From assembly GCF_027580225.2 (NCBI RefSeq), contig NC_073359.2, positions 11,661,001 through 11,725,000 of the forward strand: DNA of 64,000 nucleotides, in the 5' to 3' direction. Positions 11,726 to 24,600 of this stretch are shown here, piece by piece (position 1 is the stretch's first letter; each line of letters begins with the position of its first letter). The translations under genes were made by a program, and so were the position numbers. The stretch comes from Misgurnus anguillicaudatus. Its lineage: Eukaryota > Chordata > Actinopteri > Cypriniformes > Cobitidae. Below the pieces are notes generated by a model. That model was not told the origin of the DNA. It did not search any database and was given only the letters and a program-made list of their open reading frames with translations.

Positions 11726-12619
11726 TTAAAGGGACAATAAGTAGGATTTACCCCCATTTAGTGGTGAAATTGTATTTTGCATTCAAATGAATAGTGCTCT
11801 CTAGCGCCTCGCTTTTCCAAATGCGTGTTGCAACTACGGTAGCCGTTATGTACTCACTGATCTCCTTGTCCATTTCAGCTGGTTCATGTGTTCTGAATGA
11901 AAACTCGTTTGGAAGGCTAGTGCTTTTTGTCCCTCTCTGCTATTATAGTTTATCAATACAACGGACCCATAGATATGTGTAATAAAGTCTAGATGTGTTA
12001 CGGCGGAGTCTCTAACGTCATCACCTGGCGGCCATCTTACCTCAGACAGCTCGCTCACTCGTAGCATTGGGTTTCATGGTGCAGGTATTTTTAAGTGACC
12101 AGAACTTGCTCAATTTTCTGCCGATTTTCAAACAGTATGGTTTCTTACAAACGTTATTAACGTGGCTATAATTCTGGATGCTTTAACATGATTCATGAAA
12201 ATTATTCATTAAGTATGCAGTGTCATAGGTACATCTCTGAAGTCTATAACAAACCAAATCGTTTAAAAATCGGTAGAAAATTTAGCAAGTTATGGTCATT
12301 TAAAAGTACATGCTCCATTAAACGCAATGCTACGGGTGAGCAAGCGCCCTGTGGTAAGATGGCCGCCAAATGCGGACATTCCACTCAATTGGCCAGCAGC
12401 ACAGGTGAGAGTCTTTATTTTGCACATCTATGGACGGAAGACATCGAAGCCTCCTTAGACTTACCCGTTCAATGTAAGTAAAGAGAAGAAATTCTAAGCT
12501 TACAAAGAAAAGTTAGATTACTGGCAGAGGTCATTTGACACCAACGAGGATATATTTATGAATAAAGACATTGATTTTAATTAATAAAACATTTAAAACC
12601 CTACTTACTGTCCCTTTAA
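11726..12619. mobile_element. TTAA-bounded MITE, copy 2
   Basis: It has the same ends as copy 1 (TTAAAGGGACAATAAGTAGG, and CCTACTTACTGTCCC followed by TTTAA). TTAA lies at 11726-11729 and 12616-12619. It starts only 29 bp after copy 1 ends and in the same orientation. There is no coding capacity. Confidence 0.8.
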
Positions 12620-13340
12620 TATAAAACAACTTGCAGTGACAGATTTTAACATATATCAGTACCATTTTTGTCTTAAAATTACACCAGTATTGTTAGAAAA
12701 ACGAATTAAATATCCTAACTACTAAGACCCTGTCCTGGATTAACCACCCCTAAAAGTCTACATGAAGATGGACTGACAAGTTACTGTAATAAAATAAAAT
12801 AATCCAATCCTATATTTTTCGATTTAATATTTTTATGATGATCTTTTTGTCATGAGTTTGATAATGATAAGTCTTATAAAGCTGTGGGTGATGTCAAAAA
12901 GAGCGAGAGATTAAACTATTAAACCATTAGTTTTTTTATTGTTATCTAAAAGGTAGAAACAATTTTGTGCTTATAACATTCAGTAGTTTGTTAAATGACC
13001 TAAATAAAATTATGGAGAATAATTTCGTGATCTTTTTCAAATCTACATAAAAATGCTTGAAATCCCATCATCAACACTGTCAAGAAGAAAAATGACTAAA
13101 ACATAAATGTGATTTGAATATAACAAAATTAAATGACTCAGACGCAAACAAGTAAATTGGAAAACCATCCCTTACGAAAATTAACTAACTTACCAACCAC
13201 AAATGAACCACAGTTTAACTATATTTGTTGTAAAACCAGTAAGCACAAATTTGCTAAATGGCCTCACTAACCATAATATATTTATCAATGGTTAATCGTT
13301 ATCATGGTTATCAAGTATGTGTAAGAACATTGCGTAAAGA
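12620..13340. other. AT-rich spacer upstream of tsc22d2
   Basis: No gene, clear repeat ends or strong signals were seen. The sequence becomes GC- and CpG-richer from about 13340 into the tsc22d2 leader. Confidence 0.4.
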
Positions 13341-13369
13341 CATATATTCCTGACAGATTTACGTACGTC

Positions 13370-14005
13370 AGTGCGCAATCCTCCCATAGGGCAGCGCGTG
13401 TTGTACGTAGCCATCTTGTGTACGGCAAAGGAAGAACCGCCGTTAGCTTGACAAGATAAATCTACTAACAGTCAATAGAGCTGCAAACAGTCATAGTATA
13501 CCTTTACCAGACTATATATATATAAATAAAAAAACGATAGTGAACATGTATTATTATGCCTCAAGATGTCTCGTCGCCGTGTTTCGAGAAGAATGTGTGT
13601 TATTGAAGACAAGAGAGTGTTAAAAACTAAAGGCGCCTCAGACTCGAGTGATTCGAGCCACTGGAGTTCCATTCGCGACAGCGGCCTGAGAGAAACTCTC
13701 ACACCGGGACATGGCCTTTATTTAGGCCACGGAAAATAAGGATACGCGATCGGCAAGCTTCAACACAGCTGGGTAAAGCTGTCATCTTGTTTGGAGCTCA
13801 AGTGTTAAGGATATAATCGACTAAAAATGCTGCAATGAGGACGCGCGCGTGCTGACAGATCTCCGAGGGAGTCTCAAGTTAGCGCGACGCTAACGGGACA
13901 TTATATGATATATTCTCATATAAACTGTGTTACTGCTTTTGAACTGAAGCTAGACGATTTAGCCTAACCCTTCAAAGTCCGGGGCATAGACCTAAAGGGG
14001 CCAAC
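13370..14005 (+). promoter_or_regulatory. tsc22d2: tsc22d2 long-isoform leader/promoter region
   Basis: A CpG-rich stretch directly precedes the tsc22d2 start codon and is unlike the repeat-filled AT-rich DNA further upstream. It contains several upstream ATGs: a 57-codon ORF at 13566-13739, then short ones near 13826 (ATGCTGCAATGA) and 13834 (ATGAGGACGCGCGCGTGCTGA). The exact transcription start is not determinable from sequence. Confidence 0.5.
13566..13739 (+). CDS. upstream ORF in the tsc22d2 leader, 57 codons
   Basis: ATG at 13566 opens an arginine- and serine-rich frame (MSRRRVSRRMCVIEDKR...) that ends with TAA at 13737-13739, 266 bp before the main start codon. It resembles no family I know. 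If the transcript starts upstream of it, it could lower translation of the long isoform. It could equally be chance in a CpG-rich leader. Confidence 0.25.
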   Translation: MSRRRVSRRMCVIEDKRVLKTKGASDSSDSSHWSSIRDSGLRETLTPGHGLYLGHGK

Positions 14006-15603
14006 ATGTCAAAAATGCCGTCGAAAAAGAAGAGCTGCTTTCAGATCACCAGCGTAACGCAGGCGCAGGTGACGGCTAACAGCAACACGGACGATACCGA
14101 GAGTTTGGACGACCCGGAGTCTAGAACCGAGGACATGTCCTCATCTGAGATATACGACATATCCAAAAGCGGAGATTTTGAGCCGGAGACGTGTGACGTC
14201 AGTTTATCGGACGAACCGCTGAATAACGAATCGGAAACATCTGGCACGAGTATTTCGATTGTGCAGGATGGTCTCACATCAATACCTGGTTCTCGTTACC
14301 CAGGTGCTGTTCATATAAACCCAAATGTTCGTGGGGCTCCAAGCCAAATGAGCACTGCCCCTTCTCACCATTCATCTTCAGTTACAAGCAGTGTTGTTTC
14401 TAATGCACCATCATGCATGGCACAGACATGTACATCGGTTAGCAGTTCTGCTACAGTAAGTAGTTGCAGTTCCCGTTTTAGGGTCATCAAACTAGACCAT
14501 AGTACAGGCGAGCCCTTCAAAAGGGGTAGGTGGACTTGCGCTGAGTTTTATGAAAAAGATACGGATGGTACTACATCCGGACGGACTGCTGATAATGTGA
14601 AACATACCAGCACCTTGGAACATAACGCGGACAGGGATGGACTAGGCATTACAGGAGGTTTGGTGTCTACTCCTGTTGCACCTTCAACACTTACAGAACC
14701 ACATAATGACAGTGGTTACGCATCTGCACCATCTAATCCACCTGTGGAGTTTCAACAGCAGAGTAATGGCTATTCACAGCAGGGATCGGGACTCGTATCC
14801 CATAGTTTGTACACCGGTGGTGCGCATATTCAACACGTCAAATCTCCCAGCATGCCTTCTACGACTCAGCCACAGCCAATATACCAAGGTCAACAGGCAC
14901 AAAATCCTGGTCAGATGCTTCCCACTGTCATTCCAACAAATCAACCGGACTTCAGATCGCAGCATCCCTTGGAAGCTCCTGGCTCCTCCTTGACCTCTCC
15001 TCCCCTCGGAGTCCCATTGAATCAGGGCCCATCTCCTGTCATGGCTCCTGCAGTGGGTGGCACACACGTTCTCGGATTAATTCCTCAGTCTGTGGACGCG
15101 ATGGGTCACGGCAGAGCTATGCCAGAGCATGTACAGGGCCTTTTACAGCAGCCCGGTATCGGCGCAGCTCTTGGGACCGTGTCAGCCACAGCTGTTGTTC
15201 CACAGCCACTCATTCAACCAGCAGTAACTGTGTCTGTCACCCCCCATACTGTGGTCCCTGGTGTACAAAATGTGCCTGTTGTTATGTCCAGTGCCTCGAA
15301 TACCCCTCACAACATGCCAAACCATACTCCAGTCCCCGTTTTACAGAACCAGCCTCAGGGAATCCCCAGCGGTTTAGTTGTGGGACTGGGCACGCAGACA
15401 ACCCCCTTCAGCTTCAGCCAGCTTCCCACTGGCATCACCCTGGCTGAACATACACGGAGGAAATCTGATGCGCTACCTCAGAGCTCTGTCATTTTAGGAA
15501 AAGATGTCACAAGGTCCCTGAATGCCGATGGCTTGCAGCTTTCCACACCTGCTGTCAACAGTCTGTTTGGAATATCCATTCCCATAGATGGGGATGAAGA
15601 CAG
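14006..15603 (+). CDS. tsc22d2: tsc22d2 exon 1 (long isoform)
   Basis: This large exon encodes 532 complete codons plus two bases. The start at 14006 is chosen because MSKMP is the conserved family start and nothing in frame upstream looks coding. It ends GAC AG with donor GTAAAA at 15604; reading on gives an immediate TAA, which confirms the splice. It includes CFQITSV near residue 11, the RFRV motif near residue 157 and RRKSDALPQ near residue 480. Confidence 0.95.
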
Positions 15604-18600
15604 GTAAAACATTTAATTCTTCTTGATGAAACAAATCATCAGATTGAAGTGATTTTATTAGATTTTTTGCTGGAAAATGCCTTATGACAAGGAAGATTTA
15701 CTCATTCACGTTACCTTGCTGATACGTCCTGTTTCAGATACGTTTAGGGTAGTGTAGTATTTGGTAGGGGTGTAAGAAAATCGATACAGGTGCATATCTA
15801 GATATTTTGTTAATCGATATAGGGTGAATTGCCCTAATGTGGCCAATTTTTGTATTTCAGACTTGTGTGAAATGTGCTTCCTATTTGATGATTTCTTTAC
15901 CTTCATACATGACTAGACATTTGAGAGGTCATGTGTTTTTTTTTTGTGATGTCATAGTTTCACTGGCATTATGTATTTTTGGGGGACCTACAAAGGTGTC
16001 CCACTTTAGGACAATTCACCCTACTGTGATTCTCAAAAATGCAATATTGTTTTTATTTATTTCATACAAGATTCATGGCAGTCGTTTCATTTTGAGTTTA
16101 TAGTCTTATTTTTAAACTTCATGTGTGATAGGAAGTACTTGGTAAGGTTTGCGGTGGTGTGTTCTTGATGGCAGCTTTCCTAAAAATCTATCCTATCCTA
16201 TTTCAAAATAAAAAATTACCGCCTTGTTCCAGCAACGCATTGCATTGCATCCTGTCGTGTCATAACCAAATCATGATCTGTGTCGTATCATCAGATTCTT
16301 ACGCATGCACAGTCATTAAATTAGAAAACAACATAAATTCATAATCAATAAATATAGCAGGGTGATTCTCACGAAATCCAGACTTAGAAGTGTCCATTTT
16401 TTTTTTGCACATATAAGATTAAGGTCTGAGTTTACTATAACCATTATTTTTAGAGGATTTAAAAAATATTTCCTATAGAATTAAATTTTTTTAGATTATC
16501 ATTATCAAAAATTATCAATACCGCACTCATGTTTCGGTAATGAGAACTAAAAAGTTGTCTAGGTACTATGACAAACAAAATTTCAACTTTTATCTGGAGA
16601 GAAAAAATAAGAACTGCTTACCTTGGTAGCCATCTTGAACGTCAGTCAATTATGTCCCTTCCAACTATTTTTTTTTTTAATGTTAGTTTATTGAGGGCTG
16701 AAACAATGATTGAAAATTGTTGCGGAGGATGAGAAAAAATTTCTTGGACATATTTATATTCCTTATTATTGTCTCTACATTTACCAAAGATCACCAAATA
16801 CCACATGTTTCTTTACTGTAAATGTTACAGTATAACATGCACTGAAGCTTTTATTTTTTAGATATTTTAATTATAAATATTTCCATGTAAAAGAACCCAA
16901 ATCCAGTCATGTACACGTTGCGGTAATGACAATTTTCTCTTTAAATGTGGAAGAAACAACATGTATGGTTTGTATGATGTCATTTGAGCAAAATAGTACG
17001 TAAAGAGATGTTTGTAACTGTATGCTTCTTATTTTGATAGCATTTACTTTTTTTTATCAAAGTGTTTCACGTCACCTCATAAGTCTCATTTCGCGAGAAT
17101 CACCCAGCCAGCAATTGCATAAAAAGCAAGCAAACTTATGGTTTTCACCAGGTTTGTCCAAATAAAAAAGTATTTGGACACTTCATGGTTGTCAAATGTC
17201 AATGCAACATGTCCAAAGTTAATGGATGACCTACTGCTGTGGTTATTCTGCTTGGACACCTGTGTGAACATATATTCACTAAAACAATGACCTTGTGATC
17301 AGCAGGTTTATATATGCGTTGTCTTCTCTGATTATTACTCACACTTATTATCAATCTGTCTTAAAAAGGAGAGTTTTAGTCTGTTGGTATTTGAAGTGGC
17401 CAGATTTGAAACATGGCATAAATCAACTTTTGCAATACTCAATGCGTGTTTACTTCTTTGAGATTTGTTTTGATGGCACACTTTCCTTTTCACGCGCATT
17501 TTAGTGTTATGTTTCCTATCTTGTGATACGCAGAAGGAGCTATACATTCTGCACAAGAACTGATAAGCCCTTCAAAACATGTGTAACATCTGCCTGATGA
17601 TGTGCTACAGAAGGTTGTTATTTTTTCTTTCGGGAGTTGGAGTCCAAAACAATCTGTACATTCTGTTCTTCATACATGTTGTCAACATTCTTGACAGGCT
17701 TAAGGAAGCATTTACGTAAGACCTTTTCGATAGGGTTGTTTTTTAATAACATTATATTTTAAGAGCATTACAGTTGGCTGATTTTTGCGCCTCAATCGTT
17801 AAACCGCTTTATTACTAAAATGTTTTAACAATCAGCGCAGGTTGTTTTTTACATATTTATAACACTAATCGTCAGACATATTGGTAATGGCGGGATTTCA
17901 TGACGATAGTTGGCGATCATCATAGTTTCTCATTTAAATGCGCATTGTGTGCTTTTCCTCGCATGAGTGGGTTTGTGGGCTTCACTTTGCGAGAGAGAGC
18001 TTGTAATGTGCACTGATTCCTTCTCGCACGCAGGAAATTTTAGAGCGCCTGGACTTAATGTCGCGGATGAATTAATGGAATCAGTTTTAAGAAGGTTGCA
18101 GTCATGAAAGTGTTGCCCTTGCTTCTTTTTGTCCACCAATCAAGTGGCTTGTCATAAATAAGTACAAAATGAACAAATAAATAAATAAGCAACCTAATGC
18201 CCTGCCCCCTGGTACTATTGTGTATCGGCGATTTTACAGGCTGACGATAGGACGATCTCAAAATGGGGCATATCGCCCAACACTATACGCTATACCCTTT
18301 TCTAAACCTAAAAATCTTGACAAACTATGTATCTTTGGAAAGCTCTAAGAGTGTAGTTTTTATATGTAATCACCATATTTGGAAAATGACGACGTAGTGA
18401 GAGTCAGTTTCTAAAATGTCATGGGACACAGGGGGGCCCAATTTGTTATTACATATTTAAAACACTAATACCCTGTTTTAAACCCAAAAAACCTTGACAA
18501 ACTATATTATCATTGGAAAGCTCATATTTCAAGTTTTCATATTTCAAGGTCATCTGATGATTGAAATGATGTAGTGACAGTGTTTTGTTACATGACCCCA

Positions 18601-21600
18601 CCCCCCCATAGGAATGCGTATTTATTTTATATATTTATAACACTATATCCTATTATAAATCTTCAAAAATGTTTACAAACTATAAAGCTCTAAAAATTGT
18701 AGATTTAATATTTCAAAACCTTTTAGCAGTAATAATAATGCAGTGACAGTAATTTAATAATTTGTGATGAGTATGCAGCAAACCGTTGACACCTACTGGC
18801 CTTTGTTGGTAAAACCACTAAAATGTTTCTTTTAAAAAGGCTAAATGCTAACACATTCAAAAAGCGCTGTACAAAGATTAAAAGTGCACGCATTGAAAAT
18901 GAGATAGGTATGTATTAATTAATCTCAGTTGAGGTAAGAACATAGTAAAATATTGGAAACGGTGTTTTTTCCTTTAAAACAAGACCAAGATTAGGTTGTT
19001 ATTAATTTAAAGGGTGACATCAACTTTTCACCCCCACACTTAAAATGGGTGGGTGACAGTTAAGAGATTAATACAGTTTTAAACTGACTAAAGGGATCAT
19101 TTACCCAATACATTTTTTTTGTAATTTGGTCAATTTCTATGACCCAGAGCTGCATTTTGAGAGCAAGTTTGGTTAGTCTTTGCAATGTGAACTAAACCAC
19201 TCTGGACAGCTATTCGACTGTTATGTCATTTAGTATGACAGCCACCATGTACTACATGCAAATCTTGTTTATGTTACATTTTTTTGTGCGGCGGGTGAGG
19301 TGGAAATGTGGATCCAGTAGCAGTCTTTCGCTGGAGGGTCTCTTGAGTTTTGTGGTCTAATTGTTGTGACCCAGTTGTTGTGCTCAACATTTGGTTATAA
19401 ATAGTGCATAATAAAAACACATTTCCAAAGCTTCTGTAAGTACATAATATAAGTATATATGGCCATAAAGAAGGGCCTGCATGTAACTGACCTTATTGTA
19501 ACGTGTAGGAGTTCATGTACTATTTTTTGTATGTTTGTTTTGTAATTATAAATGCACAGACGCGTTTTTGGGCAGTGAGATTCACCGGTATGACTGAAAA
19601 CTAGACAAGGAATCAGTTTATTTTCCACAGACAGCTGACCTTTGTAAACCGCCAGTTCCAGAGCCATATTATAAGAGCTCCATGAATGACTGTAGTTGTC
19701 AGAAGTAGCAGACACCCACAAACAGGGTCACAAATAAAACAGCTCAGGGCCTGAATCCCACCAGAGGAAACATACATGACTTGGATATTTATGTGGAGGC
19801 AACAAATCCTACAGTAAATGTAGTGAACACATATGGTCAATGAAAATTCAAATTAAAGATTATATTGGCACTTTATGGGTGATTCTCACGAAAACTTGGT
19901 TTTAAAAATGTCAAGCATGAAAATGTAAAAATGGCTTAAATTTACTTTTTTTCCCACCAGACATTGAAAAACAAAGTCTGGAGTAAATGGGAACATTAAT
20001 TTAAAAACTTTTACTTATCATTTAACACTTTTTGTAACATAATTTAAAAAATTAGTCCTAAAAAATCTCATTACCGCAACCGTCAGAAAACATCAACACT
20101 GACATATTTTCAAAATGACATGACAAACCTGAAAGAACATAATTTGGAGATTCTGCACATGCATTTAAAATCAAAGTATTATGCTTCTATTAATTAAATT
20201 AACATTTAATAAGCATCTGTTGCGGTAATGATAATCAAAATGTCGTGTAAGCATTCTGACAAGACAATATTTCAAATTAACTGTAAAAAAATGATCTTAC
20301 CTGGTAGCCATCTTGAAGTAACTGGTCCATGTGCTTGGTCACTCAAAATCAAACTTTATTAAAATTCTGTAAGTGTGCTTAAACTGTTCTCAAAAAGTGT
20401 TGCGGAGGATGAGAACATCAGGCATGGACACATCATTTTCCTAATTTTTCTTCATTATTATTATACATGAATATTCAGTAAATATTTTTTCTGTCATCTA
20501 AAGTAGTCTAGCAAAACATCCATTTATTTTTTTTCTTAATATTTTTGTGTTAATTTGATTAAATTACAACATAACGCATGTTCAAACACAGCCGGACACA
20601 TTGCGGTAATGAGAATTTCAGCAGAAAAGGAGATCAAATTTACAATTATAAATTCTTATGTTGAAATCACACATTGTGCAAGGTAGAACACAGTATTGTG
20701 TTATTCTGATGCTTTTTAATGTTACTATATTACACATTTTAAAGCTAAAATCATTAGTGCCGTGGTGTTTCAATGGTTTCGTGAGAATCACCCTTCTATA
20801 TAAACATAGTTATTGTACTTATGATGTTAAAAATGCAATGTGTAATTTTTAGAAGGATCTCTTGACAGAAATATATATGCTGCTAAAAAAACATACTGTA
20901 CATTTAAAGGGGTCATATTATGAATTTTTTAGAGATGTAAAATAAGTCTTTGGTGTTCCCAGAAAACATTTGTGAAATTTTATTTCAAAGTACCCCATAG
21001 AGAATTCATTATAGCATGTTAAAATTACCACTTTGTAGGCCTTCAAATTGGCCAAATTAGGCTGTAAATTATCTTTTCTTTCTTTCTTTCTCTCTGCACT
21101 AAATGGCAGTGCCGTGGTTGGATAGTGCAGATTAAGGGGCGGTATTATTGTAATTGGTCTTGCTACCTACCTTACAAAACAGGCAAATCTGAACAACCTA
21201 ATTTTTCACATGCTTGCAAAAAAATGGTTTATCTAAACAAAGTTACTGGGTGGTTCTTTTTTACGTTTTCTAGGTTAATAGAAGTACTGGGGACCCAATA
21301 TAGCACTTAAACATGGAAAATGTCAGATTTTCACGCTATGACCCCTTTAAAAACATTTGGCAAAACCTTCAGAAGAGCCTAAATAATAATACGATCTCAT
21401 AGGGTAACCATAGCCCTTTTCTCTTGATGCAGTTTTTTGTTTCAGATATGGTTTTGTTTCTGAGTGCTAAAACTTTGAGGCTATTAAAGCTAGGAGTAAG
21501 TTGTTGAATTAACTATGGTTGAAGCTGCGATGCAACACTTTGAGCACATCGTCCTCAGCACTGAATACTAAGGAAATGGCCCTTGATAATGTTTATATTT

Positions 21601-24600
21601 AGTTCATCACTTTCGGTTCCTCTATAAACCCCATAAGGAAGAGCATTTGACATTTTAACATATTTTTGATATTTAAATTTGTTAACTCATTTATTGAAAT
21701 GGTATGACAGTTGACGCACTTGTGAACGCCTACAGGATTACTTTGAGAATGCATTAGAGAGTTCAGAATAACCCTCGAGTCTATGTGAACACTTTGTCTT
21801 AATCTCTCCTGTTATTTTTTCTTTCAGTGGTTGTGCAATTACTCTTAGCTGACTAAGATGTCAATTCAGCTATGCTTTAGTTTAAAAAGCATTTAACTGT
21901 TTAGAAGAATGGGTTCAGATTAACTTTTAGCCTTAGGTAGAATTGTGCACGTAGATGGTGCATTAAAGACTGTTCTGTTTTGCAGTCCTTGCAGTTTACA
22001 GTAGCCTGACAGGAACTGCTGGTGTTAGGTATCTTAGTAAAATACATTTTATTAACACTTAATTTGTAATATGGAAGTTTTTGCTACACATTTGCTAAAA
22101 TGAGCAGTGCTATCAAAAAGTGTACTACTTTGAGCTCTTGAGTTGGTCTATGAACCTTCACAGATAGTGTAAAGGGGGTCGCACACCGGCCGCGCAGCTC
22201 AGCATCGCGTCTACGACAACTCGGAGGTATCGTAAACCGGAAGTGCACAATAAATAGCGCGAGCTTTGTCAGATAGTGTCTACTTCAAAATGCAAAATAT
22301 ATGTTAACAGCCAATTTTAATCGTTAATGATTTGGGACAAATATGATGTTATTTAATGTTAAACTATGTGAGTGGCGCTCTGTGGCGCGATAGGGATTTG
22401 AGCAACTTCCTGAGTCGTAGCTGGGCGGTGAAGACAGGCGTCAATTTACATTGGGCTCTTCATAGAGAGGCAGCACACGGCAGTCCATTTTTTTTAGTCT
22501 GTTTCATGCCACAATTATTTAAATCACCTCTCAACAAAAGAAATAAAATATGAACATGAACTACACGTTTTGGGCACTTACGAACTATACACAGCACCCG
22601 ACTTCATATTTTATAGGCACCAAAACCGCCAGATTCCTGCCAGACCAGATGTTCGTCGATTTTGTGGAAAATGTCTCACCTTATACTGCCGCCAGGATAT
22701 TAAATTATATTATACAGTATCAATTATCTCTGCTGGGGATCCGGTACATCAAACTTTTCATTGATGCAATTACAATTCAATTCGATATGATTCATTTATC
22801 GATCCTTCACTATTACGTGCCTTGTTAAGCAACCAATATAACATGTACTTTTAACTCTTTAAAAAGGCACAATCTCTGTCCCATTTGGGACATTTACAAC
22901 AACAAACTAAGAAAAAATACACTTTTTTATTTTAATAAATAAAGTCTTTAGTGTTTCAGTTGGTGATGGCAAAGGTTTAATGCCAATTTTTTTGTTCAAT
23001 TCATTTCCCAAATACAAAATATTTCCAAACCCACGATTTGTGTCAATTTGTGATACAATCACATTGCATTTACTTGCTAACACTCGCACACGAAATAAAC
23101 GCAAATGTGTGCTTTGGCGGAAATTCGTAGATGGACGTTACATCAAATAATGAGGATGCGGAGAGTGTCAAAATCAAGGTACCTCATATTGATATTTTAT
23201 GATCCATATCAATGCATTGTAACTTACACCCCTACTCCATACGTGACAACAATCCAGGTAAAAAAAATAACAAAAAAATTATTTATGGCTAAAAATTATT
23301 CATATATCCAGTGTTTACAAGTGGTTATGTTTGATAAAGTGGTCACTATAAATACTGGCATATATTGATGGCTGCCATTGTTTCCCCTCACTGGGGACAG
23401 AGGCACGTACGTTTATGACACAAAATTCACAATTTCCTCTTTTCTGGGTTTTCCTCTCTGATGGCATTCTGTAGAAGCAAAGCCCAGGTTTCTCTCCTCG
23501 TCAGTTAGTGCATTTTATTGCACAACAGCTGTTAAGTATTTAGGCTAAAGGAAAGAAATCACTCACTTAAACTGTGGACAGTGGCAGATAGCGCTCTCTT
23601 GGCCTCCAGCAGGGCGTTCCCCTAAGTGCGTGACGTCAATTGGTAAATGGAGACAAACCTGCCTCAAGCTCAGTGACTGCCCATTAACATTGAACAGCAC
23701 TACAAATTATGTAATAGAGTCTTGTCTCTTAAGGTTATCTTTTCTATTAAACCTCATATATATAGTTTACATACTTGAATTTAACAGGTTTAAAACAATA
23801 GTTTATTTATTTTATAGTATGAGAAGCGCTATACAAAGTTACTTTCAACTTAAAAAATTTCAACATTTCATAAGCCCCTTTTACACACAGGTTACGGAAA
23901 ATAAACTAAAAAACGGGATTTGTACAGGGATAGTTTTATTTGGGTTTATTTACTCGGGCAATGATTTTTTGGAATCTGTGCATGCATTTACACATGTGCC
24001 GTAAAAATTCCATTAAGGCACGTGTATTGTGTTCGCAGTCATGCACTATGTGGACTTTATCAGCGTCTTAAGTTTGCTTATTATTTGCAATTTCTCTTTT
24101 GTGAAACCGCATGCGTGGATTTTTTTTCCTAATTTGGTCATAAATAACAGCATATAAAAACAGCATATTACATACTGTTCTATTAAGCTGCCATTTGATC
24201 TCAACTTTACTGTGCGTTCACACCAGACGCGGAGGAGGCGGCAAAAACACACTATTCACGCATAGTTGGACAATTGAACATTTTGAGTATACTCGCTTCA
24301 TTCGCGCGTGAAATTCTAGTCATTGGAGACATTCACGGAAATTCGCATCATTGCAGGGCCTTATGTAGCTCAATTTCATAGATATGTACACTAGATGTCG
24401 CCTTGGCTACTGCAGTTCATTGGACCTAATGCGTCAAATAGAGCCACCATCTTGAAACAGGGGAGCCCCGCATCAGCGTCATTGTAGGCAATGATGTAAC
24501 GGAAATAAAATCACCATAAATCGTCATGGATGCGATTTTCTTGGTTTTCTTTTGGTTCGTTTCAACAGTCAGACATGTATTTGCATTGTGTCCAGAAAAA

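Noticed and set aside
14676..14993. 105-codon ORF overlapping tsc22d2 exon 1
   Set aside because: Out-of-frame shadow of a well-supported coding exon.
15767..23236. One 7.5-kb hAT element with ends TAGGGGTGTAAG ... TTACACCCCTA
   Set aside because: The flanking 8-mers do not match and the interior is a mixture of other elements, so the two ends more likely belong to separate fragments.
23630..24004. 124-codon ORF in tsc22d2 intron 1
   Set aside because: AT-rich, no recognisable domain, no splice context and no repeat-independent support.
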